Source of the DNA: Lycorma delicatula
Lineage: Eukaryota > Arthropoda > Insecta > Hemiptera > Fulgoridae
NCBI RefSeq assembly: GCF_047948215.1
Contig: NC_134461.1
Location: 129,528,512 to 129,592,511, forward strand
Direction of reading: 5' to 3'
Length of the DNA stretch: 64,000 bases
Shown: piece by piece, positions 35,750 through 48,312 of the stretch
How positions within the stretch are numbered: the first letter of the stretch is position 1
Layout: every line of letters begins with the position of its first letter
Position numbers and translations under genes: made by a program
The notes under the pieces: model-generated
Seen by the model: the letters and a program-made list of their open reading frames with translations, nothing else
The model's database searches: none
Told to the model about the DNA's origin: nothing

Positions 35750-36790
35750 TGCAGAATATGCAGGTATAATTTTTGTGTATGGCTTTTGCAATGGAAGTGC
35801 ATCTTCTACAGTAGAAAAATTCTGACATAAGTATCCTGGACAAGTAGTTCCAAACTATAAAGTATTTTGTCGAATTTTAATAATCTTTGTGAGAATGATC
35901 ATATCCCCAGCAGTCATATTTCATCTGAACATCAGCCAGTTGATGAATAGGAAATTCTTCTGGTGGTACACTTTAGTCCTACAACAAGCACGCAAAGAAT
36001 TTTTACATTGTAGAATTGCTACTACTCAACATTCCACAAAGTACAGTACAGTATGGAGGACAAAACATTCTCACAGCTGCATCCTTAAAATGTTCAGGAA
36101 GTTCAACACCTCCAGCTTGGTGACCATGGCAGATGACTGTAGTTTTGCCAATGGGTTAACAATAATTACGAGTTAATTCTGTTCATGCTATTATCAGACG
36201 AAGATACTTTTACCAGTAATGGCATAAATAACACTCAGAATTCACACTTGCATGCCTGAAGAAAACCCACATGCTATAGTTGAATCAAATTTCCAGCAAC
36301 AATTTTTAGTAAACGTTTGGTGTGGTATAATCTACAACCAATTAATAGACCCTTTCATACTAGAACAGTATATCACAGGGAGAGAGTATCCAGAATTTTT
36401 AAACAATGAATTTCTTACAATGCTTGAAAATTTCTCACTGGTGAAATAAATTGAAATGTACCATCAACTTGATGGAGCATCAAAACATTTCACAAATAAA
36501 GTAAGACCATTCTTAGATGAAAGCTTTACTGTTAAATGGATTGGACATAATAAATTGGACATAATAAATTGTCCACCTAGATCACCGGACCTTACTCCCC
36601 ATGATTGCTGTTTATGGTGATGGATGAAATTTGGGGTATAAGTTAGTCACATGTGTGATGAACTGATTGCTCACATTTTCATTACTGCTGCCCTCATCAA
36701 GGAATACAAAAATTTAGTTGGTAAGGAAATGAACTGAAAAGTGCATCAATGTGAATGGTAGAATTTTCAGACATTTATTGTAAATTAATA
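35750..36790 (+). mobile_element. Decayed Tc1/mariner-like transposase (HTH-first type)
   Basis: The order of blocks is typical. First an N-terminal helix-turn-helix region near 35755-35880 ('FVYGFCNGSA', 'VPNYKVFCRIL'). Then 'FLVNVWCGIIYNQLIDPFIL' (36300-36360), the V-N-V-W-C-G-I-x-x-x-x-I-G-P strand. 'MYHQLDGASKHFTNKVRPFL' carries the second catalytic Asp in Q-L-D-G-A (36455-36515). 'PPRSPDLTPHD' (36570-36605) carries the last catalytic position. Stops separate the blocks. It is better preserved than the relatives at 8810 and 21240. Confidence 0.7.
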
Positions 36791-37164
36791 TAATACAAAC
36801 CATAGTGAGTATTTTTTTTTAAAGTAAACTAAAAATATTTTAATTTTTCAGTCTTAAGAATTTTAATACAAAAAATAAAACTGTTAAAACCAAATTAAAA
36901 AAGTGGATACATGATCAAATGTAAATTTAAGATATATACAAAAATTGTAAATAATGTAAACAACGAGTATTATTATTACTATTAACAGAAACATGATTGT
37001 AAACATTTAGTTTTATGTTTAGTATATATAAGTTTAAGTTTATAATTTCAGTTAATATGTAATCAGGTCTGTGCACAGATAAATAACACCTCCTGCAGAA
37101 ATATTCTTATTGTAATAAGAATAGTAGTTACTTGTATGTACCTGACAAATAAATATATAAGGAA

Positions 37165-37440
37165 AGAGAGAGAGAGTTTCAAAAAATTTCTGTCATGCTA
37201 GCTATATTCCTCTCATTAAAATAATGTAAAATGTTCACATAAACATAGATCTGGAAACACTGTTTTCAATTTATGACTAACAAAAAATTTTTGTCGTAAA
37301 AATCAAATAATGCTTTACTAAAACTCTACAGATATAAATTATTTACCAAAATTAGTTGTTTAAATACTTCAAAATTTTGATTACGTGAGTCCTAAAACTC
37401 TTCAGTAATCTCTGAGAAAAATGTTGTAAATTAACAAGTT
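37165..37440. mobile_element. TIR transposon copy (same family as 1611-2907)
   Basis: 'tttctgtcatgctagctatattcctctcatt' phrases, followed by 'taatgt' and 'acataaacatagatctgg', match the TIR arms of the element at 1611-2907. The interior ('aatgctttactaaaactcta') is the reverse complement of 1905-1935, so this copy is inverted and partial. No coding capacity. Confidence 0.55.
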
Positions 37441-40400
37441 TACTTTGTTAATTTGCTAGTCACCATAAAAATTTGTATAAATGAGTAAAAAGATAAAGTT
37501 ATGAGAGTACTTAGTTTTTTGCTTGCCAAGAGTACCCCATGTACTGTTAGCATCTCTAGCTTACTGATGAAAAAATGAGGAGTGAATGTTATCTGATGTC
37601 TTTCCATTGAATCAAATATCAGCATCTTGCCACACTCATCAAAATTCAGCTGATATTCAACCCTACAAGTTAACATTTTACTCTTTTCACCACAGGGACT
37701 AGTTGTATAATGAACATCATTACTCTTATAGAAAAGAGCTCTGACTAGTCTCTCTTCTATCTTAGGTGCATTTATGCATGACAGCCATAAGGTTGACTAG
37801 GACATAATGTAAACCATCAGATTTATGTATCCCTTTATCAGTAAAACAATTCAAAGGGGAAAAAATACATAAATTATTTTACCAAACTTCATAATTAAAA
37901 CAAATTTTTTTGATATAGAGCAAAAATAAACACCACTACATGGACCTTAGGATCAGCTATATGGCCTAATGTAATAAATTTTTATTAAAGCCTAATTATT
38001 ACAATATATTTTTATTATCATAAAACTATCCTTACCTAGTTAGAAAAATACTGCATTGACGTTATTACCTTATATAATAAATTAAAATAATTTACATTTA
38101 AGAACCATACAGTTTTATTAAAGCAGAATGTGATTTAGAACATTCCAGTTTATACACATTGAAGGCAATGTTTTCACTCCACTTTAAGATTTTATAGATG
38201 GAGTCATTGACTAGGCCATTGAGAATATGTTATGAAGTGTTGTACAAAAGAGGAAGTGTAAAAAGTAACGATACATGGATTTTTTTTCTTTGAAAAAGAA
38301 TATGGCTGAAGTAGGATCATTTACTTATATCACAGAATCCACATCTTATAAAGAAAAAAAATTTTTATTTGGATTTAAATTTACTGGTAAAAGTAGAGAT
38401 GAGGACATTACCGTGTGTTAAATGCTAAGTATTTTATATAGGTCTATGGTGAAACTTATAAGAAGACCCTCTTAATAATACTTAAGCATTATCAGTGATA
38501 TCAATAAAATAATCACATTAATTGTGCAGTTAAGGCTTAGAACTTCAAATGTGTATTACATTCTACATTAAAGGTTTTTTTCTATGTGATTGATAGTGTT
38601 GTATAATCTATAATTCTGTAATAAGGATTCTTTAATGTATTTTGTGTTTAAATGCGATGCCTTGAACTTATTGAGAGACTATTATGCTGTTCTGGTGAAT
38701 AGAAATGACTTTCTTTAGAATAATTTTGTTGAATTAGTAGATTTGAATTCTTTCCAATGAAGTTAATAACATTATTAAATTTATGTTACTCAGGAGTTGA
38801 ATTTGAGATCTTTTGTTTTGTTGGAATGCTAATTTTTGGAGTAAAAATGTATTATATTTGATAAGAGAATGAAAGGAATCTTCTTCTGGGTTTTTGATAA
38901 ATTTAACTCTTAATTAGATAAGAGAAAAAAAAATTAAAAAACTTTGTAATAAAGTGGAGATTAAGAGAAAAGTAATTCTGTAACTTTGTTTTTATTTCTT
39001 TTGTTTACTATGAAGTCAGCTCACAATGAAAGAATTGTGTATATTATTATGAACAATAAGTGAATTAATAAATAAATAATTCACATCTAATTCTAAGAAA
39101 AAACCATTTCCTTTATCAATTTTATTTATAGAATCCTTCCTACTACCTTAATTTCAGAATATAAAACAATAATTATGTAAAGAGACTCACAAAACAACTT
39201 AAAATAGATTCTGCAAATATCCTGATGTCCAAATGTCCTGAGGCAACTGACAGCAAGTTATGTTATAGCTTTGAAGAATGAATGATGGAAATTTAATTTA
39301 ATTTTCTCTTATAAATACAATAAGTTACTGATTAATTAGATAAGATGTATATCATGAGAAAAATTTTTGTTCAGAATATTCAGCTGAAACCTATCCTTGA
39401 ATAATGTAACCATCTTTTTTTAAACTAATTAAACTGATTATTTTGATGACAATAAAATTTAAAATAATTCATAATTATTATTAATATGATATTTTGCATT
39501 AAATATTATTTCATCAACAATTTACTAACATCTTATTTGTTCTTTTTAATGCTAACAGCAGCAGCAATAGTATTGTGCAAAAGGATAGAATAATTTGAAA
39601 CACATATAAATAGTTTTTATAAAATATTTTGATCAATACAAAATAATATTTACTTAATTACTTAATTGCACTGATTTGCGCTACATTATAACAGAAAAAA
39701 TAATTATTGCTATTGCGATAATGGGGTAATAATTAAGTTATTGACATCCATATTATATGCCTAATGTAATGAAAAGAATGTTAGTATTGTTGCATTATTT
39801 CTAAACACATGGGAAATTTACAAAAAAAAACATTTTTTTTAATTTAAATTCTCATGAATTCAAACTATTTCATAGTATGGCAATTAACTAATCTAAAGAA
39901 TAATAACAAACAATGACAGAATAATATTCATGTGCTAGACAGTCAGAAAACTTATGAATAGAAAGCTACATTTTTTAGAAAGTTCTATAGACTAGAAACA
40001 GCTTCTGAATATTTAATACAATTAAGAAATAGAATAAAATAATTATTAATACAAAAATTAAAATTAAATTCAATAGCAATTATAATTTTAAACTGCAAAA
40101 TTAAAAATATTTAAGCTTAAATTTAGATTTTAACTGCAAAATAAAAAGCTGAAATTTTAAAAATACTGAGATGTAAGGTTAGGTCAAATGATTAAGTAGT
40201 CTAATTTTTTCACCAGAACAGTGAATGTTGATTAGGGGAAATTGGCCAAATTATTTTTCCTAATTTATTGAGGAAGAGATTATTTATTGCAATTGTGTTA
40301 TTATTTAATGATTTAGATTAGTGTTAGTTCATATTTTTATGCCTGAATTGCTTCAATAACCAATGAACCAACTTTATCCAGATATGAGAGGGCTTTACTT

Positions 40401-40711
40401 AACTAAGAAAGATTCAACACTATTTCTTATCTTAGCCTTTCTCAGACCTTCATCTCTCTGTTGATAGAATATTATTTTCTCACTTTTGATAGATTTTATT
40501 TAACTTTGAAGAGTAATACACATATGATTAGTTAATTAAAAACATACTCCAGCTGTTAACAAGAGTTATTTACAATATTAATTATTAATATTAGTTAATT
40601 ATTTTTTTATGATATATAATAAAAATTCTTCTTAAATTATCAAACAATACACTCACAGAAAGACAAATAACAGAAACAATTCAATTATAAAATTGTTGAA
40701 TGATTTTTCAG

Positions 40712-40838
40712 TGGAGGGGATGAAGAAAGTGAAGTTGCTACGTTGGAGGAAGCAAGAAAGATGATTAAAGAGTTAAGAGAAAGACACAGGCTTCAAGCAT
40801 TACAGCTAATGATCTGGAGGCGGAGAGTTAAAGCGCAG
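40712..40838 (+). CDS. Host gene, coding exon B
   Basis: A 127-bp exon with acceptor 'tgatttttcag' and donor 'gtaaat'. Joined to exon A it completes a His codon, then reads 'GGDEESEVATLEEARKMIKE' and 'LRERHRLQALQLMIWRRRVK' plus 'AQ', ending in phase 0. The peptide is rich in Glu, Arg, Leu and Gln with a heptad-like spacing of hydrophobics, so it begins the coiled coil that continues in exon C. It sits between two direct copies of the repeat R-B. Confidence 0.8.
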
Positions 40839-41514
40839 GTAAATTATTTGATTGCACTTAAATTAAATACATGAATAATTCAAAAGATATATATAAAACA
40901 CAAAACAAAATTAAAAATATCGCCTATTGAAAGAAAAATATGTAAAGCTAATATACACCAATCGATGTGTATTAGTTGACATTCTCAAATATTACCAATT
41001 TTTTTCATGAAAGAAGATTATACAGTACTTTCAAAACTACTATCAAAGTGCACAGTATATCACAAACTTAGAAACACAAAACTCAAGAATACATCACTTA
41101 AAATTTATTTATATCATTTATTAATTAATTATTTATTAATTAATTTATTTATATATTCTAATCTAAATGAATCAACACTGATTGTCTCTGGCCGTTTTTC
41201 ATCTCCTGACCAATTAGACAGACACGTATTATTGCATGCGCATCACACTCCCTCTCTTTCTTACACTCCTACTTCCTGGTACATGAGATCAGCTGTGTTG
41301 TTGCTTTGTCATAATTATTTTTATATATTTTCTCTCTTTTGTGGAACAAAACATATTGGAAAAGAAATATAATTTTGTTTATATTCAACATTTATATTTA
41401 ACATGGTATTCAACATGGCATACTGACTAAGTACTGTAAATAATTATATTAATAACACAAATTTTAATTAAAAAACACTTCTATGGTAAAATAAGGTACT
41501 TCTGTGGTAAATAA

Positions 41515-43390
41515 TATGCCACCAGAAAACCGTCCAGTTCACAATTTAAAAAAATAAGAAAACAGAAGATTGAAAATATTAAGAAAAACATAAATCCGAT
41601 TGATATTTTTCTTAAAAAATCATCTACACCTCTAGTTCATTCAAGCTTAACAACTGAATTAAATCTGACTTCTACAAGTAGTCATGTTTCAAATTGAAAC
41701 AGAAGAAAAGAGTACAACTGAACTTCAAAACCAGGAAATCGAGAAGCAGTGTGTACATGTAATGATGATAATTATATGGTTGATGTTAAATTAGAAAATA
41801 TTGATAATAATGCAAAAATAACAGATTTCAATGATCGCACATGGCACTTAACTAATAGTAACATACAAATATTTGTTCAACATGGACCAGAGTTGTGCGA
41901 TAATTTAAGTTCCTGATAGAGAAAATAGGCATTTTGATAAAAAATGGTTTGTAAAAACTATGTCAAACGGAGAACAAGTAATCAGAAATTGGTTTATATA
42001 ATGCAAGCAAAAAGATGCACTGTTCTGTTTCCCATGTATTATTTTTGGAAAAAATCAGAATGTACAGACCATTGCAGGGTTTTGAAACTGGCAGCATTTA
42101 AATCATATGTTACCATGTCATGAAAATTCATTATATCATAAAAAAATGTATATAGAATGGAAAACTTTTAAGAAAGGTGGTTTTATAAATGATCAATTAC
42201 AAATTATAAATGATCAAATTAATATGAATTTTAAAAGAAAAAGAAAAGTGGAGCCATATTTTAAAAGTTATTTTGGATGCCACTCTGCAGTGTGTAAAAG
42301 ATAATGACTCTTTGAGAGGAACTTGTGAAAAAATTGGTCATCTCAAATGTGGAAAATTTCTGAACACGATAGAATTAATTAGTCATTATGATCCTATTAT
42401 TGTGCAACATATTGAAAGTCATAAGAAAAATCAAGTTAATTATTTCTCTCCCGTAATGCTGTGCCTATTAAGGGAGGTATGATTTTTTTCTTCAAAACCT
42501 CATTTCTTCCACCACCTGGGCCATTGGTTGGTGATATCAAAAAACTTTACTTACATAAGTTTTAAGCCCTTATCCAAAGAATAGTAGGAACTTTAAACGA
42601 ATTCGGTATTTTACTTAATAGTAAAGTTATAGCGATATTTTGTTTTTTCAAAAAAGCCCTCCCATTTCTACTCCCATGGTCTGATTTTAACAAACTCGAC
42701 TGAGATTTTGGATCATTATATTTTGTGTTTCAATTTAGAAGTGATTGGTGGAAAACTACTAAAGTTTTCATGTCCACAAGAAAGTGAATGTATAGATATA
42801 TTTCATTAATGAAAGTGCATTACTAAAAAAAGAATATGTGAAGTTTTAGATATAATATGATACAACTCAAAAATTTATTAATTGCTTTGTAAGAGGTCGC
42901 AACGACTTCAGTTTTTTAAATGTACACACTTTAAAAATCATGCCACTAGATGATCTTAAATGATGTACAACAGACCCAGCATTGAAATATAATAGCAACT
43001 TAGATGCCCCAGAATTTGTATGTGAAATTGAGAGTTTCAAATATCAATCTGTGGAAGTTTTTGAAAATTATGTATGAATGGATAATTAGGTATGTATGCA
43101 TTTCAAATCTTGCAAAGAAATTACAAACTCTCATTGCAAAACATGTATCCAAATTTAGACATAGAATTAAGAATTTTCATAACAATGCCTGTAACAACAG
43201 CTTTCTGAGAATGTTCATTTAGCAAATTAAAAATTGTAAAATTGTACTGTCGTTCTTCTATTGGACAAGAACGATTAACAAACATGTCTATAATATCAAT
43301 TAAAAAAGATGTTGCCAAAACATTAAATTATGACGATATAATAGTTGTGTTTGCAAATGAAGAAGTGAGAAAAATTACTTTATAAGATAT
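41515..43390 (+). mobile_element. hAT transposon remnant (TTF/MYM zinc-finger type)
   Basis: Frames in order: a basic N-terminus, 'KPSSSQFKKIRKQKIENIKK'. A TTF-type domain, 'RHFDKKWFVKTMSNGEQVIR' then 'CFPCIIFG' and 'HENSLYHKKMYIEW' (41930-42160), has the Cys/His spacing of ZMYM-like hAT transposases. 'DNDSLRGTCEKI' and 'GKFLNTIELISHYDPIIVQH' (42295-42420) come next. The C-terminal dimerisation region is 'RIFITMPVTTAFCECSFSKL' then 'QERLTNMSIISI' and 'LNYDDIIVVF' (43160-43365). Stops and deletions (notably 42480-42990) make it inactive. Terminal repeats were not identified. A mariner landed just past its coding end. Confidence 0.75.
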
Positions 43391-43418
43391 GCTGAACTGT
43401 TTTATTTTTTTTATTATA

Positions 43419-45058
43419 CGAGGTGCTACCCAAAAGTTCGGGGAATTTGAATTTCGCGCGCGAACCATTGCTGGTACGACCTGCTGCCCCTTCTTTCTTT
43501 CTTTTTCCTGTTTAGCCTCCGGTAACTACCGTTTAGATAATTCTTCAGAGGATGAATGAGGATGATATGTATGAGTGTAGTCTTGTACATTCTCAGTTCG
43601 ACCATTCCTTAGATGTGTGGTTAATTGAAACCCAATCACCAAAGAACACCAGTATCCACGATCTAGTATTCAAATCCGTGTAAAAATAACTGGCTTTATT
43701 AGGACTTGAACGCTATAACTCTCGACTTCCAAATCAGCTGATTTGGGAAGACGCGTTAACCACTAGACCAACCCGGTGGGTTACGACCTGCTGCCCCTAG
43801 ATGTGGCTAACAGTGAATGGCTCTTTGTGAATCGGTATTCCAACAGCTGTGACGGTGAGAGGATGCATTGCTGACTTTCGTGCGGTTGTGTAACGTTGTG
43901 TTTTACTGCTTCAGCGAAGTTCTAAATGCCAGATTTTAAAGAGCAAAGAACCTGCATCAAATTTTGCTTCATGCTTAAAAAAACTGGTGCGGAAACCCAT
44001 CGCATGCTTGTGGAAGCATTTGGTGACAATGCTATGAGTAAAAGTAAAACTTTTTTGTGGTACAAACGATTCAAAGATGGACGAACGACAGTCGATGACG
44101 ATGAGCGTTCAGGAAGACCATCAACAAGCACAACACCGGAAAACATAGCGAAAGTGCGAGAAGCTATTGTTGCAGATCGTAGACAAACAATCCATGTTGT
44201 TTGTACAATCGTACAAATGTCATATGGGTCCGTGCAATCCATCTTGTCGGACAATTTGAACATGAGACGCATTTTTGCAAAATTCGTACCGAGACTGTTG
44301 AACAGCAACCAGAAACAAAATCGCATAGCTGTCTGTAGTGAATTGTAAAATTCAGCAAGAGATGACCCTAACTTCATCTCCAACATCATAACCGGTGATG
44401 AGACATGTTGTACGGGTCTGACCCTGAAACTAAGCAGCAGTCGTCGCAGTGGAAATCGCCAAGTTCACCATGGCCAAAAAAAGCACGCCAATTTCGCAGC
44501 AACAGCAACAGCATGAAGACCATGATGATTGTTTTTTTCGACATCAAAGGCATAATCAATAAGGAATTTGTTCCTCTTGGTCAAACTCTCAATGGGATAT
44601 TCTATTGTGAAGTTTTGAAGCGGTTACGTGAAAGCATTAGGCACAAACGTTCAGACTGTTGGGTAACAACAGCAGGGTTCTGCACCATGACAACGCGACC
44701 GCGCACACATCGCTAGCCATTCAGAATTTCTTGGCTTCCAAAAAACAGTAGTGATTCCCCACCTACCCTATTCGCCTGACCTTGCCTCGTGCGACATTTT
44801 TCTCTTTCCGAAAATAAAATTTCAATTTAAAGGCCGTCATTTTAACATAACTGAGGAGATTCAGGAAGAAACGCAGAATGTGCTTCGAACACTTACACCT
44901 GCAGACTTCCAGGGATGCATGGAATCATGGGAAAAACACTGGAATCACTGTATCAATGTCCAAGGAGATTATTTTGAAGGAGACAGTGGAAATTATAAGT
45001 TATGGTAAGCTATTTTATTTTTATGGTAAAATTCCCCAAACTTTTGGGTAACACCTCG
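43419..45058 (+). mobile_element. Mariner transposon with intact TIRs, carrying a SINE
   Basis: Terminal inverted repeats begin 'cgaggtgctacccaaaagtt' (left) and, in reverse complement, 'cgaggtgttacccaaaagtt' (right). TA dinucleotides flank the element (43417-43418, 45059-45060). Without the SINE and its duplication it is about 1.33 kb, the normal mariner length. The transposase starts at 43926 with a helix-turn-helix domain ('LVEAFGDNAMSKSKTFLWYK'), runs open to 44348, then is broken by frameshifts. Catalytic regions survive as 'ITGDETC' (Trp to Cys), 'HHDNATAHTSLA' and 'YSPDLASCDIFLF', consistent with the D,D34D type. It is the best-preserved DNA transposon in the window but cannot encode a full protein. 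Confidence 0.9.
43491..43781 (-). mobile_element. SINE inserted in the mariner 5' region
   Basis: Full-length minus-strand copy of the tRNA-derived SINE family. Its head ('cccaccgggttggtctagtg') is at 43763-43781 and its A/G-rich tail at 43491-43510. It is flanked by a perfect 16-bp duplication, 'tacgacctgctgcccc' (43475-43490 and 43782-43797). A-box 'tggtctagtggttaacgcg' and a B-box-like 'gcgttcaagtcct' are visible. The SINE is therefore younger than the mariner. Confidence 0.9.
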
Positions 45059-45111
45059 TATAACATATTCCTATGTTTTGTATTTCTTTTATTTTGTTAT
45101 CATTGAATATG

Positions 45112-45148
45112 AATAAAAATCTGTTCTTATTAAGAACAGATTTTTATT
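45112..45148. repeat. Perfect 17-bp hairpin
   Basis: 45112-45128 pairs exactly with 45132-45148 around a 3-nt loop. It lies 54 bp beyond the right end of the mariner. Confidence 0.85.
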
Positions 45149-45304
45149 TTGTAAATAAGATTACTTATTTATGCAAATACCCTGACAGATACATTATTGT
45201 ACATACAGGCAACTCATTTTGATGAAGTTAATAGTATTTAATATATCGTATTTAGTAAAAGTTAACTTGTTACATTAACATTTTTAATTTCTTTTGTCAT
45301 TATT

Positions 45305-45485
45305 GGGTTATGGGGAGACACAAGTTAGACACTTGCCACAAGTGCTTCATACCCTTGCCACAGCACTTACTGAGGTTGGCAGTACAATGCTAGCCATTCC
45401 AAAAGAGGACTATAAAAAATGTTTTAGGAAATAAAAGGTTTGCTGGATTAAGTGTGTAACATCATTATTTATAAGGAGAGAAAGC
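45305..45485 (+). mobile_element. Possible transposase C-terminal remnant
   Basis: A frame reads 'HLPQVLHTLATALTEVGSTM' then 'IPKEDYKKCFRK', which resembles the last helix of mariner/Tc1-like transposases (A-L-x-E-x-W..I-P-x-E-x-I-x-K). Short and interrupted by stops. Tentative. Confidence 0.25.
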
Positions 45486-46734
45486 CATTAAGCAGGCAAT
45501 TTTTTTCACAACCTACAGTCAGATATTATTTAAAAAGACTTGTATGTATTGTTTTCCACAGAAAGGATTAATACTAATTGTTTACCTTGTACTTTCTGCC
45601 CCAGCCTTTTATGTAAAAGAAGGGATGCATGTAAATCAGCTGAGATATAGTTGAATTTTCTTTACCTGAGAGAAATGATATATATTCACTGTATAGCCAG
45701 TTCATGAACAGAGTGAAAGCGTTACTTGTTGGGTACATATTGGAGTGATGTGTGCCTCATTACCTATAACAAATCATCATAGATCATCATCACAGATGAT
45801 TACCAAAGCAGTTAGTAAAGTCTGACAAACAATGTTTTGTAGCTCTCCTGCTGAGAAAAGGAGAAATTTAAAGGGGAATATAACATAACATAAAACAAAA
45901 ATTATGTATACAGAATCTCACTTCCAAACAATCAAAAGCTGCCTCCCATAATTTGTCAAAATAAATTAGCTTGAATTTTATTGGAAGACTACAGAAACTG
46001 TTTGGTGAGAATTTGTAAATATTCATCAACTAATGAAAACGTATTAAATAATTTGCACAATGACAAAGTATGAAATAATCTGGACAATTGTTGTGGTACG
46101 TAATAGTAATTATAGATAGAACTATTGTAAATACTATTACAAACCCAACAAAATAAAAAGATAAAGAAAAAAAAAGATACTTACTTCAGAAATATATCTA
46201 ATACTTACTGATGTGAGTGATTAATATTCTTGTAATGATACCTATTTCTGATGCTGCTAAACCCAGGCTGCAATCCAAAAAAAAATATAGTTAGTTTTAA
46301 TAAGATTTCATCACTGGCGTATCTCATCCTTTCATTATGTCAAGTCCTTTCAATAGTTCTGTATGAAGAATTGTCAGCTTTGTATAAGACAATCATTAAA
46401 TTGTAATTGATAAAAGCCTGCTGTGAGGCAATGTTATCTCAACAAAAAAAATTACATTTTATAAACTCAAAGAACAAGAACAAATAAACTGCCAATAGTA
46501 TTTAAAGAAATAGTTTGTACATTTAAAAACCTCATAATCTGAATAGTAATAAACAGTTTTGGGGAAGATGATAAACTGCATTTCCTTGTAATTTGATGGT
46601 TCACAACTGAAATATCTTAGGAAGTAGTACCCTAAAAAAGGGAAATCAGGATAAAATAAAATAAATAAATACATTTTTTATTTTGATCAATGCATAATAA
46701 CTTATAATATATCTATATAATTTCAGAATAAGGG

Positions 46735-47450
46735 AGATATGCTATTCCATGAATAAAAAAAGGAACTCTCTCAGCATTTGGCTGAATGGTTCAAAGGAAA
46801 CTATGATAAAATCTTAATCAGAGCCGCTTCACAGCATACACAATTAATTATAGAATAAATGTCCATGTAAGAAATTTATAAATTTTAGTTTAAATAAAAA
46901 TTTGTCTATATTAATTATTTTAAATATAAACATGTGAAATAATATTAAAGTAAATACATTAAGATACTAAATACAAAAAGCAATAACAAAATAATTTAAA
47001 GTTAATTAGATTAAACATTATTAAAGATTTACATTTTAACAGTTGTCTTAAACAAAGTTGACAGTTTTTCATATAGAACCATAGAAGGACTTAACATACC
47101 CAAAGGATGTAGTACACTTAACTTCAAATATTATTAAAATAAAGTGGAAGGCATTATTGAAAATTATTGCAACAGATATTTATGTTCACATTGAACAGGT
47201 TGCAGAAAATTGATTATCTTTTACTTTTTAATTCCTACTATTAAAAAATTTTGACATTTTAATATAATTTCTGTAAAATAAAATCTTTTAACTGTATTTT
47301 AGAATAATTGCTAGAAAGAATTTTAAGTGGTTTTGTAATTTGCTAAAAATGGAAACAGAAACATAATAAGGCTCTTTCTTATAAGCTAAAGTATTGTGTG
47401 CGTAAAAAGAAAATAGGTTTGATAGAAGTATAAATTGTTTCTTTTTTCAG
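46735..47450 (+). repeat. Dispersed repeat R-B, copy 2
   Basis: Same orientation as the copy at 31280-31830 and similar over most of its length with indels. It ends next to the LINE fragment at 47450. Confidence 0.6.
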
Positions 47451-48312
47451 AATATGATTTTAGAGAGAGGAAGAGGATGGCTTTGAATTTCATAGATTTA
47501 GAAAGACATTTGCTAGAATAAACGGGAGAAAATGATGGTGATTCTTATCCAGAAAAAAGTAGAATGGAAAGACAGAAAGTTAATTAAAGAATTATAATGA
47601 GACAAACAGCAACAACAACAGCAACAGTAAGTAACAATGTGACTGACTGGGAGGGTCTAGGTCAAGGAGTTAGGCAAGGACACCTGAGGAGTTGGGCACC
47701 TTTCACTGACACTGTTCAACATCTTCATTGAAGATATAATAAGGAATTTATTAGAAGAAAGAGAAGAGGGAATGAGATAAAATAGGAGGACATGAGATAA
47801 GCTGCATTAGGTTTTCTGATGATATAGTAATTCTACCTGATGACACACACACACACACACTTGGAAGATTATTAACAGGCCTAGAGGAAGAAATGAAAGA
47901 GTATGAAATTAAGATAAACTAAAGTACTGGAAGTAAACAACAAAGAGGATTTATTGGTAAGGACAAGTGAAGGAAGTATAGAAAAAGTAAAAAACTACAG
48001 TTGTTTAGGGACTATGGTTACTATGGTTATAGTGGACTGGAAAAGCTCTGGCAAAGGAAGCCTTCTCAATAAGAAGAGGAAATTACTATGTAATGTAGTA
48101 AAAGTTTGGACTTGAGTTAAAGAAAACATTAACCAAATCCTATGTATGGAATGTTTTGTTATATGTAGGTGAGGCGTGAATGATAAGAGCGAGGGAGAAG
48201 GCTGAATTGAGTATTTTGAGATGTGGATCCAAGAAGAATGGTGAAAGTAAGATGGACAGAAAAAGTGAGGAATGAGAAAGTAATAAGAAGGAATAAAGAA
48301 AAAGAGCACTTA
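47450..48312 (+). mobile_element. LINE reverse transcriptase fragment, 5' segment
   Basis: Conceptual translation with frameshifts shows RT blocks: 'NNVTDWEGLGQGVRQG' (the G-V-R-Q-G motif, 47637-47680), a degenerate 'GFSDDIVIL' (the F-A-D-D catalytic motif with Ala to Ser, about 47812-47840), and 'VRTSEGSIEKVKNYSCLGTM', the conserved Y-x-Y-L-G-x-x block (47955-48015). Continuation to 48312 matches thumb/C-terminal sequence ('SYVWNVLLYVGE'-like, broken). It is 5'-truncated and dead. The 3' end resumes after the insertion at 48889. Confidence 0.7.

Larger units (their letters stand above)
31045..40711 (+). other. Intron A of the host gene (about 9.7 kb)
   Basis: GT..AG, with donor gtaagt and acceptor 'tgatttttcag'. 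It contains dispersed repeat R-B copy 1, the Jockey derivative, microsatellites (34762-34786, 34874-34900), a perfect 12-bp hairpin at 35015-35040, a decayed transposase and an inverted copy of the 1.6-kb TIR element. 37440-40700 shows nothing beyond A/T-rich sequence. Confidence 0.6.

Noticed and set aside
37440..37676. 78-codon frame on -
   Set aside because: No family similarity, no splice context, and it lies in an A/T-rich intron antisense to the gene.
41007..41372. 121-codon frame on + in intron B
   Set aside because: No recognisable domain or splice support. It is probably intron or the hAT flank.
43922..44389. 155-codon frame on -
   Set aside because: Shadow of the mariner transposase encoded on +, which has the family motifs and TIR context.
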